NCBI GenBank assembly: GCA_964609965.1 | Contig: CAZSTS010000002.1 | Location: 124,001-188,000, forward strand | Source: JAHJDR01 sp964609965 | GTDB lineage: Bacteria; UBA10199; JADGCS01 | Length of the DNA: 64,000 bases | Direction: 5' to 3' | Shown here: positions 1 through 8,614 of the stretch, one piece after another | Numbering within the stretch: the stretch's first letter is position 1 | Layout of the letters: each line of letters starts with the position of its first letter | Position numbers and translations under genes: made by a program | The notes under the pieces: model-generated | What the model was told of the DNA's origin: nothing | Seen by the model: the letters and a program-made list of their open reading frames with translations, nothing else | Database searches by the model: none

Positions 1-77
1 CAATAATCGATAGTTTTACGTTTTGCCTTACGCCCTAAGCCTTAAGCCTTAAAATTCAAGATATGCTAAGATACTTC
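1..77. repeat. Intergenic word-repeat block at window start
   Basis: A short stretch made of near-repeated words (ATCGATAG; CCTTACGCC, CCTAAGCC, TTAAGCC), lying just downstream of the stop codon of the 2788-aa gene. It belongs to the same class of degenerate intergenic repeats found through the window. No terminator-like hairpin with a T-run is visible here. Confidence 0.5.
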
Positions 78-3000
78 TCACACAATAGGTTCATGTCCTG
101 TATACTCGCGGTAGGCATCGTAGACCACATCAGTCATAAAAGGTGTTTGATCTCTCATTTGATCTTCAATAGTTGTGAGGAGATAATTTTCATTCCCCTC
201 TACCATATACATCGCGGCTATGGTGGTCATGAAATCAGAAACAATAGGGCTTAAATTGTAGCCATACAGGTCTTCATTTGTAACTGTTTCGACAAAAATC
301 TCTGCCATGGCAAGGCCATCGAGAACATCTACGCCTCGAGAGGCTGCAACGAGAGCCACCTGTGGAGCGTATTGGCTGACAAATGCATTAACAACATCGT
401 CGTCATTAAAATATTCTTCTCTTGCTTGGGTGAGAAAATCTGAATCGAGATCTTCGATGACAAGAAGCCACTCTTGTTGCTCTTCTGCCACAAGCCTGTT
501 TATCTCCTCTTCGGTTTTTCTTTGCTGTAATACTAGATTAACAGGTTCCAAGTATTCTAGCACAGCCTCTACTTGCATTTTAATTAACATTCTATGTGTA
601 GAGAGGCGTATGGTTGAGTCTCTTCTTTCCTCTGGTGGCGTATTACCGTAGATTGATCGTGTAGCAAAGGCTTCAAGCTGAGGGCTTTCTTCATAAAGTT
701 TTGCAAGCACTCTTTCGAGATCAGATACTAAACCAATACTTGGGTCAGAGGCGCCAGAAGGCAGGTTGGCTTTTGAAAGATATTCATGCAGTTTTTCAAA
801 ATCGTCTTCTGGTTCATGTAACCAATCAATGTCAAAATCACCGCGTCCCGTTCTTCTGTGGCTCAATCTTTCTACGGCTTCTAGAGCCCCAGCACCTTGA
901 CGATAAGAGCGTTCATTTGTCCAGGAGTCTCTGTAATAAGTTGTGTAGTATTCCCAGTTTCCCCAAATATATTCTTGAGCAAGGTGTTGGATGGCGTTTC
1001 CAATCATTGGAACTCGTGCTATGTGATCAGAACTTGCAATGCGTTGCATGTCATCAAAGGACATTGTAGAGAGTCTTTCTCTGGCTGCAGTGACAAGTCT
1101 TGCAGCATTGTTATCGCCGTATTGGTACTCCATATCACAATTAACTATAGTATCATGCATGCTACCTTGTATTTCGCTATCACTAGAGCTTGTACACCAT
1201 TCACTGTATTTGCCCCAGGCGGCAAGAGCATCTGCCCAGGTATCAAAGTGACGCACAACATAGTCGAAGTCTTCTTCGCCCTCTAATCGTGGGACAGTTG
1301 TATCTGCGCCCACAAATCTCATGTAATCATCGATTTGTCCTTGAAGTTGATGGCGAAGTTGCATGGCATAATGGTTGTAACCAAAATCTCTTAGGTTCTG
1401 GAGGCATTGCGCGGCATAAACAAGGTCATGCTTTTTACTGGCTTTGGCAAACTCACTAGCAACATCGCTCATAATGGCATAATCATCTTTGAAGGCTTCC
1501 ATGAAAGCCACAACTCTGTAATCCCATGTTGGGTGGGCCCATCCACCTTCTGTTTGAATGGGTTGACCATTTATTTCATCCATGGAGAGGCTTGATATAT
1601 ATTCCCAATCTAAACCATATTGTGTAACAAGACGGCCCAGTGCAGGACGATTCCGTGTTATAAAGTCGCGTGTTGTGAGAAGTAGGCGGGCACGATCATA
1701 CGTGTTATTGTAATTATCTTCAGAAAAAATGTCATCAACAAGGGCAGCAAAGTTGGCTTGAAGAGCGGGCCGGCCTTCTGTCCAGGCTTCTTCAAAACCA
1801 GAAATAGCTTGTTCTGAGTCTGTAACCGATGTCCATTCTTCGTTGGTATCAGAGTGAGCTCTTGTGATTTCTTTGCTGTTTGTTAGATCCCTGATGGTTC
1901 GTGCAGAAAGCGTTGGGTTAAGGCTCTCAGGTCTGTTCCTCTTCGCATAATCTTCAAAAAGCATTCGGATAAAAGGAGTGTCAGGGATCCTAAGTTCACC
2001 AGTTTCCTCATCTCTAATATCGTCTGGATGTGGAATGTCCATGTAAAGAACCATGCGGGGATTTATAAACTCAAGATAATTAGGATTTTCAGGATCATGG
2101 GTGACGTCATAAACAGCTGCTTCGTAGTTGTTTTCTAAATAGGTGTCAGGGAGATCTTCAAAATAAATATGCGACCATCTGTAATCATCAATGATTTGGA
2201 CCAGGCTTTCGATAAGTATTTTACGGTCATGTCCGTCTCCAAAATTAATATGTGCTCCACTTGGCGGTAGAAGTAATTGTGCTCCCAAGGGAAGGTCACG
2301 GATTGACCAGTCAGGGATGGCATCGTGTACCTCTGGATAAACACCCCATTCACGTGCTGTGTTTCGTAGGAACGGGAAAGGATCCATATCAACAGTGAGA
2401 CTGTACTGTCTGTCTCGTCTTGCTGCGCCATCAGAAGAAATCCAACCCCTGATGTGTTCAAAATAGGTGTCGCGGTATTCATCAGTGACCCACCAAGGGA
2501 GTTCACTGCTGCCATCGATTTGACTAAATACAGCTTCATCTAATGCAAAAAGCATTTCATTGAGTAATGAGCGTGGTACCCCAGCACCCCAAGTGCCTTG
2601 TGTAAAAAGCATGCGACTCACACCATCATAGTCTGCTGTAATTGGTCTTCCTGCTTCGGCTTCGCTTGCAAAGAAATCATCAAGGCTTGCTACAGAGGCA
2701 TCGTGGTATCGGTAATCATACTCTGTGCCGTATCTAGCGGCTTCGGCTCTTTCTTCTCGTTCATCTTTGAGTCGTCTTCCAGCTATGGTTTGGGGAACAA
2801 GAGATCCTAATGCACGTTTAAAGGTGCCTGCGTGAGCTCCTGAAAACACTTCAATGACTGCTTCAAAGCAAACGATTGAACCCACAACGCTTGGTAGGAT
2901 GCGGTCGGTGTTTCTTAATGTGATTTCTTTTGGCCCTTCTTCTTTAGCGGCTTCTATGAGAACACCAAAGAGGGTGTTAAGGTTAAAATCTTCGAGATCT

Positions 3001-6000
3001 AAATTAATATTTGTAACTTCAAAATGAGATAAGGCTTCAATGAGTGTCATTGGCTTTATCGTTTCGAGTTGTTCAGTAAGATACGGGTCATCAATATTGG
3101 CTATGAATTCATCGAATCTAAATGCAGGGCTTTCTAAAGGTTCAACCAAGGCAGCCATGGCTTGGCTATATTGTCGCCAGTCAGTGGATTGTGTCTTAAG
3201 AATATCGAGCCACCCAGTTTCTCCTTCATTAAAAGTAAAGTTAACAGGTTGGTCTATATCATATTCTCCAGAGGAATGGATTCGAGCTAACTCGTCATCG
3301 ACAGCCATTAGGAGTTGTTCTTCTTTGCTAAATTCATCAAAGTATTGATAGCGTATTTCAGCGGCTAAATAAGCGGCTCCACCAACCATAAGTCCCACTA
3401 GTGTACCAATAGCTGTTCCAATACCAGGTGAGAAGCTAGAACCAATAGCTGCACCAAGAGCACCACCTACCATAAAACCAGCAGCTCCAGGAAGATGAAC
3501 AGCATAAGTGCGTTTCCACATTGTCTCTATGGCATGTTGTTCAATGGCTTCGAGAGAAGGATTGCCTGATCTTGCGTAAAAGGCGAGTTCAGATTGTAGT
3601 TCGTCGTCTGTTGTAAAGGCATACCAATCCAAGAAGGCCCCAGCTGCAGCCATGGTGGCAGTACCAGCTGCGCCAACAAGAAGTTTGCCTGCCATGCTTT
3701 TGCTCATGAAGGTAGTGACAGCATAAGTGCTCTGGGGTCTAAAATAAATAATGGCATCTTGAACAACAACTGGGACACCTTTTACAATAACTGCATCTAA
3801 AGCCCTGTGCACGGCCATAAAACCTGTTACATGAAGCCCTGCTTTTCCTAGGCCCACAAGAAATTCTTTTACACTATCAATGAGACTAAGATTAGGTAGC
3901 CCTTGCATATGAGTGAGCAGGGTTTCAAAACCAATCCATAGGGCCAAGGCAAAATGGGCAGCAGCATGAGGGCCTCTAAATTGTTTACGGAGGGCATCCA
4001 TAAAATCTACAGGAGGTCTTTCGCTCAGTCTTAATGGGCCGCGATATCCCTCAACACGAGCCAGACGTTCATATTCTCTGGCCAAGGCTTCTGATCTGTC
4101 GAGTTGACCTTCGACCCAATCATTAGCACCTATGCCAATTTCATTTGCTCCTAGTAATCTTTCGCGGCAGTAATTGAGTTTAGCTTCAGCTTCTTCTGGT
4201 GTGAGGAGTCTGCCGTCGTCGTGGGTGAAAAATTTTCTGGCATCAAGGTCAAGCCATTCCACGGCTTCATTAATTGAAAAGACAAGCTCTGTAACACCTT
4301 CTCCGAGAGAGCCTAAATTATACCGTCTCCATGCGGTAGCATAGGCAACCTCTCTTTCGGCCATTGCTACTGGTTCATAGCGATAATCTGTTAAACCAAA
4401 ACGTGCTTTTCGTTGTCTGGCGACTTCATAATCTGGATGTGTTTTTCGTAAATGTTCGTGGAGATCAGCCAAGACTATGCTGTTAGGTCTTCTGACATCA
4501 CGAGTGTAGGCTCTTTCAATGGCTGTTGTTGTGGGAACAGGTTCGCCTCTTCTAAGGGCTTCGGTAACCATGTCGTCTGCAAATTGACGAGCACGAGCGC
4601 ACTCTGCGTCAATTTCAGGCGTTCTAGGCCCTCTGGATGAAGCCGCTGCTCGTACACCAGATGTGCCAATATGTAAACCTAAGCGTAGCAAGTAATGAGT
4701 GAGACCTAGAAAAGAGCTTGTTTCTCCTGTGCCACGAGACACTCTATCTCTGAATTCTCCTAGAAACCCCCTGAAAGAACTACCTGCACTTGGATCTAAG
4801 CCTATAAGAGAATCATATTGAGAGCCAATGGTTAGTGCAAAATGTGCACGTAAAGCATCTCTTCGTGCAGGCTCTAGGCTTGGATCAAGCAAGGCCTGAG
4901 CTGTTGTGTTAAGTCCTTGGGCCATTGCAAGGGCAAGACGATTTTGATGAATAGCTGCTGTCATTTCAATATGTGCCATCTGTGCTGCGGCTTCTGCCGA
5001 AAGACCTAATTCAGAAAAATGGAGAAGGATAGCTCTGTTCATGCGTTGCTGTTCAAAAAAGGCTTGTCTTTCAGCAGGGTCAGTTGGAATACCCTGGGCA
5101 TCAACTGGAGGAGGAGGTGCGGTTCCAGGAGGTGTTGTAGGAGGTGCGCCAGGTCGTCCGGCAGAAGCTGCGCCAGGAGGTGGAGCGGAGCCATTTAATA
5201 ACGCTTCAACAGATAAACGGGTTTGTTGAACAATGTCATTGGCTTGTTCTATGGTAGTAGCAGCGCCTAGCTGTCTATCTACTTCACTTAATGGGTTTGC
5301 CTCTGTGGTACCAAATAGAAACATGAGTCGATTAATTCTGAATAGAGCATCTGCCCAGGAGGTTTCATGAGACCGTCTTCCTAGTAATGCATATTCTTCT
5401 GCTGTGGCAAAACCAAATTCAGCGGTTGTTCTACCATGTCTGGTACAAACGGCATCTAATGCACCGCGAAAGGCATGTAGCCTTGCCTCAAATGTAGATT
5501 GTTGTTTGGTTACACGATAGCTATTAATGGCTGTGATGACGTGGGCTTCTGTGACGACTAGATGGCCCTCGGCATTTCTTTCTAAGGTTATTCCCCCCTC
5601 CTCTGGAGATAATTGAGATAAAGTATGGATAGTTGAATCAAGGGCTTCAAAATTGGCTACACAACCACTATTAGGGTGTTGTGAGGCATCAATAGCAATG
5701 AAATTGTTCATGTAGTAATCAATGGCGCCATCTGTATATAAACGACCTGTTGTAGCCCTACCTCTTTTAGCTATGTCTGCTACAATGGCTCTGCGTTCAG
5801 GGGTGCCAATGTTATCCATACGAACAACCCTAAAACGTCGACAATATGCAGGATTTCTTTTTCGTGCTCTTGCCCATTCATCTTCGGTCGAAATAAAAAT
5901 ACCTGCACCCAAAGGTCTTCCTTGTGAATCAACTCCTGATGCAATAAGTGGTTTAGCAAATTCCGTAACAGCGCTACTATCATGTCCTTGAGCAATACCT

Positions 6001-8444
6001 ATGCCAACTAATTGATGGGCCTCATCAACTACCAAAAGACTCCCATGTGCAAGGCCCTCTGTCCAGAAAGGAGTTGCAACACGGGCATCTGCTCCTACGA
6101 TTCCTAGTGCAGCATTTAATTGATCAGGCCGACCTGTTATCAGACGATTAAATTGGTTATAAATTTCTGGACGGTTTTTATAAATATTAGCGATTACATT
6201 TTGTACAAGAGTAGTTTTACCAACACCAGGAGGACCTATGATAATAATGGGGTCACAGACTCTGCCTTGGGCCTTTGCTTCTAAATAAGAAAGGACTCCT
6301 CTTCTTACCCTTAATTGTCCGATATAATCACGCATGTCTTCGCCGCTGATTTCACTTTCGGGCATTATTGTTAGTCCTTTAGGTAGTACGCCGCGCCAAC
6401 GATTGACAACACCTTCGGCTCTGTTCATTAAGGGTTCACCGTATCTGTTGACAATAAGTCCAGCCGCTACAAAACAAAATCCCATGATGGGTGCTGTGGC
6501 TACAGCTACAGTAAGCTGCATGCCTCCCATCATGACCATATTAAGTGCAATTTGATTCCAATCAACTTTACCCGAAGTAGCAAAGGCAGCGAGACCTTCA
6601 AAGATTCCATTTTTAGCATCTTCTAATGCATCAATTATTTCTGTTACCTCATCAAAACTAAAAGAAATACCTTCGGGCCAAGAATCGAGACGGACTCTCG
6701 TGACAGGGGGGTCGGCTTCGATGGCTTGTGCCAGGGCTACTGTAAATGCATTTTGAGCATCGACAAAGAATTTTTTATCATACTTAGCAGCGTACTCTGT
6801 GACTTCAGCCCCATTAGGCCCAGGTTCAAAATCTGCATCACCATTTCTTTTTATGGCAAACTCATAACCATAAGTTTGTTCTATATGTCTTGTGTGCAGG
6901 GCAATGACACGAGCTTGATCAAAAGAGAGTTTTTGCTCCATGTCACTGTACTCATATTTTTCGCTATCTGGAATGGGCTGAAAAAAGTCTGCTATCTCTG
7001 CGTAGTGCATGCCATATCTGTCACGGAAAAACATTTGATCATGATTGATGACCGTGATGGGAGGTTTTGTGTCGTCTGGATAAGAAGTGCCATTCGCTCC
7101 AAATGACATAACAGTGATAACATCAGGAGCGTTTGTTAGCTCTTGCCGATAGGCTGCTATTTCTGCATCTGTAGCTCTTTCATAACCTTCGGGGATGAGA
7201 TAACTCTTTTCTTCATCAGTTCTAATTCGGGTTTGTCCCTCTGTTCCAAAGTATTCTCCGTTCGCCATAACAACAATAGCACCAGTCTCTGAATGCTTTA
7301 AAATGGGGAGATAGAGAAAATCATTTTGAAAACCACCTTGTACATTAGCAGGTCCATTTACAACAGGATTTACTCTTACAGCATCGGTTACACCCCAACC
7401 AGTTTGAGCAGACATCATGTTGTCATCGGTATTAGTTCCAGTGTTATAGCCTGTTGATACATAAACCATGGAATCATAGGTAGCGGAGTAAAAACCATCA
7501 GGTGTGTAATCTCCCTGATAGCAGATTCGGTCTAAGATGCGTATCGCTGTTTCGACATTTGCAAATGTGGCGGTAAGGTTTCCAACGTCTTTATGTAGAG
7601 CACCAAAGAGCAATCCTTTGCTAAGAATTCCTATAAAAGCTTTTTCTAGATCAGCAGGCTCAGTGCTGATGGAATATCTTTTTGGGTACGCAAGAAAATT
7701 TCTAAAGTTTAGTGTTGCTGGCGCACTTGGTGGTAAGGCATTTAAGCGATCTCGTTCAGTATAATAGGCTCCCATGTTTACAGCATAGGCTTGTGCAAAT
7801 GGGCTATCTGTTGTCTGGTAAGAAGATGGACGCCTGTACAGATCAATTCGATCATGGTGCGCAGAACTTACAGAAGTGCTATTTGAAGCATTAGGGTCTT
7901 CTACACTTATTTGATCGGTTTCAACATCAATATACCAATACCTGTCACCTGGTCTATCTGTAGTGCCTTTTTCGACTCTGAATTGTAGGGTTCCCGCTTG
8001 AACATCTCTTAGTTCTAATGCATTTCGAGTAGCGGGCTCGTTAGGAACAACCATGAGATAGGCTCCGTCAAATATGCCTTTTTGAAAATCACTGAATGTG
8101 GCTAGTGGAATGTCAAGCCGAGCAGGAGTGCCTAGGACAACGGTAGTTGTGCCGGCTTGAGTTGTGCCTTCTTGTTGGTATGAAAATGTGTAGGTGGAGC
8201 CAACTTGTGTCCAAGCACCTCTAACGGCTTTCATGGCTTGGGTTTCATACTCATAACGACTATGTGGTAAGTAGATTGAAACAGTGTCTGGTGGAGGAGG
8301 GGGTGCTGGTGTAAAATCGCTATCAACTTCCTCGCCATCGATTTCTTCACCACCTGCTTGGGCTATCCCGTCAAAATCATCGCTGAGATATTCTTCATCA
8401 AAAGCGCGCAAGGGTGCATTAGAAAACAGTGTGTTTTCTGACAT
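78..8444 (-). CDS. Giant membrane-anchored AAA+ (Clp/HSP100 D1-like) protein, 2788 aa
   Basis: I do not recognise the whole protein. The start ATG has GGAGT 8 nt upstream. Layout seen: residues 1-55 acidic then Pro-rich (five prolines in a row); about 60-630 homologous to the N-terminal region of the 1597-aa neighbour, with a shared block near 170-330 containing DQISVEDPNASNSTS; a hydrophobic segment at about 638-665; then an ATPase module with Walker A GPPGVGKTT (about 736-744), Walker B LLVVDEAHQLVG (about 802-812) and an Arg-finger-like CRRFRVVRM (about 866-874). The order and spacing of these resemble the first ATPase domain of ClpA/ClpB. A Pro/Ala linker lies at about 1080-1116, and Gly-rich hydrophobic segments at about 1585-1608 and 1651-1696. 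The last 1000 residues are acidic and rich in Trp, Tyr and Asp. The gene is last in the five-gene minus-strand block. Inference: a membrane-anchored mechanochemical subunit; substrate unknown. Confidence 0.85.
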   Translation of the reverse strand: MSENTLFSNAPLRAFDEEYLSDDFDGIAQAGGEEIDGEEVDSDFTPAPPPPPDTVSIYLPHSRYEYETQAMKAVRGAWTQVGSTYTFSYQQEGTTQAGTTTVVLGTPARLDIPLATFSDFQKGIFDGAYLMVVPNEPATRNALELRDVQAGTLQFRVEKGTTDRPGDRYWYIDVETDQISVEDPNASNSTSVSSAHHDRIDLYRRPSSYQTTDSPFAQAYAVNMGAYYTERDRLNALPPSAPATLNFRNFLAYPKRYSISTEPADLEKAFIGILSKGLLFGALHKDVGNLTATFANVETAIRILDRICYQGDYTPDGFYSATYDSMVYVSTGYNTGTNTDDNMMSAQTGWGVTDAVRVNPVVNGPANVQGGFQNDFLYLPILKHSETGAIVVMANGEYFGTEGQTRIRTDEEKSYLIPEGYERATDAEIAAYRQELTNAPDVITVMSFGANGTSYPDDTKPPITVINHDQMFFRDRYGMHYAEIADFFQPIPDSEKYEYSDMEQKLSFDQARVIALHTRHIEQTYGYEFAIKRNGDADFEPGPNGAEVTEYAAKYDKKFFVDAQNAFTVALAQAIEADPPVTRVRLDSWPEGISFSFDEVTEIIDALEDAKNGIFEGLAAFATSGKVDWNQIALNMVMMGGMQLTVAVATAPIMGFCFVAAGLIVNRYGEPLMNRAEGVVNRWRGVLPKGLTIMPESEISGEDMRDYIGQLRVRRGVLSYLEAKAQGRVCDPIIIIGPPGVGKTTLVQNVIANIYKNRPEIYNQFNRLITGRPDQLNAALGIVGADARVATPFWTEGLAHGSLLVVDEAHQLVGIGIAQGHDSSAVTEFAKPLIASGVDSQGRPLGAGIFISTEDEWARARKRNPAYCRRFRVVRMDNIGTPERRAIVADIAKRGRATTGRLYTDGAIDYYMNNFIAIDASQHPNSGCVANFEALDSTIHTLSQLSPEEGGITLERNAEGHLVVTEAHVITAINSYRVTKQQSTFEARLHAFRGALDAVCTRHGRTTAEFGFATAEEYALLGRRSHETSWADALFRINRLMFLFGTTEANPLSEVDRQLGAATTIEQANDIVQQTRLSVEALLNGSAPPPGAASAGRPGAPPTTPPGTAPPPPVDAQGIPTDPAERQAFFEQQRMNRAILLHFSELGLSAEAAAQMAHIEMTAAIHQNRLALAMAQGLNTTAQALLDPSLEPARRDALRAHFALTIGSQYDSLIGLDPSAGSSFRGFLGEFRDRVSRGTGETSSFLGLTHYLLRLGLHIGTSGVRAAASSRGPRTPEIDAECARARQFADDMVTEALRRGEPVPTTTAIERAYTRDVRRPNSIVLADLHEHLRKTHPDYEVARQRKARFGLTDYRYEPVAMAEREVAYATAWRRYNLGSLGEGVTELVFSINEAVEWLDLDARKFFTHDDGRLLTPEEAEAKLNYCRERLLGANEIGIGANDWVEGQLDRSEALAREYERLARVEGYRGPLRLSERPPVDFMDALRKQFRGPHAAAHFALALWIGFETLLTHMQGLPNLSLIDSVKEFLVGLGKAGLHVTGFMAVHRALDAVIVKGVPVVVQDAIIYFRPQSTYAVTTFMSKSMAGKLLVGAAGTATMAAAGAFLDWYAFTTDDELQSELAFYARSGNPSLEAIEQHAIETMWKRTYAVHLPGAAGFMVGGALGAAIGSSFSPGIGTAIGTLVGLMVGGAAYLAAEIRYQYFDEFSKEEQLLMAVDDELARIHSSGEYDIDQPVNFTFNEGETGWLDILKTQSTDWRQYSQAMAALVEPLESPAFRFDEFIANIDDPYLTEQLETIKPMTLIEALSHFEVTNINLDLEDFNLNTLFGVLIEAAKEEGPKEITLRNTDRILPSVVGSIVCFEAVIEVFSGAHAGTFKRALGSLVPQTIAGRRLKDEREERAEAARYGTEYDYRYHDASVASLDDFFASEAEAGRPITADYDGVSRMLFTQGTWGAGVPRSLLNEMLFALDEAVFSQIDGSSELPWWVTDEYRDTYFEHIRGWISSDGAARRDRQYSLTVDMDPFPFLRNTAREWGVYPEVHDAIPDWSIRDLPLGAQLLLPPSGAHINFGDGHDRKILIESLVQIIDDYRWSHIYFEDLPDTYLENNYEAAVYDVTHDPENPNYLEFINPRMVLYMDIPHPDDIRDEETGELRIPDTPFIRMLFEDYAKRNRPESLNPTLSARTIRDLTNSKEITRAHSDTNEEWTSVTDSEQAISGFEEAWTEGRPALQANFAALVDDIFSEDNYNNTYDRARLLLTTRDFITRNRPALGRLVTQYGLDWEYISSLSMDEINGQPIQTEGGWAHPTWDYRVVAFMEAFKDDYAIMSDVASEFAKASKKHDLVYAAQCLQNLRDFGYNHYAMQLRHQLQGQIDDYMRFVGADTTVPRLEGEEDFDYVVRHFDTWADALAAWGKYSEWCTSSSDSEIQGSMHDTIVNCDMEYQYGDNNAARLVTAARERLSTMSFDDMQRIASSDHIARVPMIGNAIQHLAQEYIWGNWEYYTTYYRDSWTNERSYRQGAGALEAVERLSHRRTGRGDFDIDWLHEPEDDFEKLHEYLSKANLPSGASDPSIGLVSDLERVLAKLYEESPQLEAFATRSIYGNTPPEERRDSTIRLSTHRMLIKMQVEAVLEYLEPVNLVLQQRKTEEEINRLVAEEQQEWLLVIEDLDSDFLTQAREEYFNDDDVVNAFVSQYAPQVALVAASRGVDVLDGLAMAEIFVETVTNEDLYGYNLSPIVSDFMTTIAAMYMVEGNENYLLTTIEDQMRDQTPFMTDVVYDAYREYTGHEPIV

Positions 8445-8543
8445 AAGAAATTACTCCGATAATATTTTAATTTATTTTTAGACTGACCCTATATGTTTAG
8501 GTTGACCCCGTATAAAAATTCGTCCCTTATTAAGATTATCGGT
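8445..8543 (-). promoter_or_regulatory. Leader of the 2788-aa gene, homologous to that of the 1597-aa gene
   Basis: Read on the minus strand, the roughly 100 nt upstream of the start align with 17904-17987. Shared elements, in order: ACCGATAATCTTAATA-like; two GGGTCA-like boxes 19 bp apart (start to start); CAGTCTAAAAATAA; TAAAAT; and a GGAGT ribosome-binding site at 8453-8457. The TAAAAT could be a -10 element, but no good -35 is seen, so the GGG boxes may be activator or alternative-sigma sites. This is inference from two aligned copies. Confidence 0.45.
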
Positions 8544-8614
8544 TGTTGTGTTATGAGAGTTTTGTGTTGTCGGTTATTTTATAGTGTTGTGGGTTGTTGT
8601 TAAATGATGTGCTA

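Noticed and set aside
78..8444. Phage tape-measure or large adhesin
   Set aside because: No phage structural neighbours, no signal peptide, no adhesin repeats; the ATPase module and internal membrane segments argue against both.
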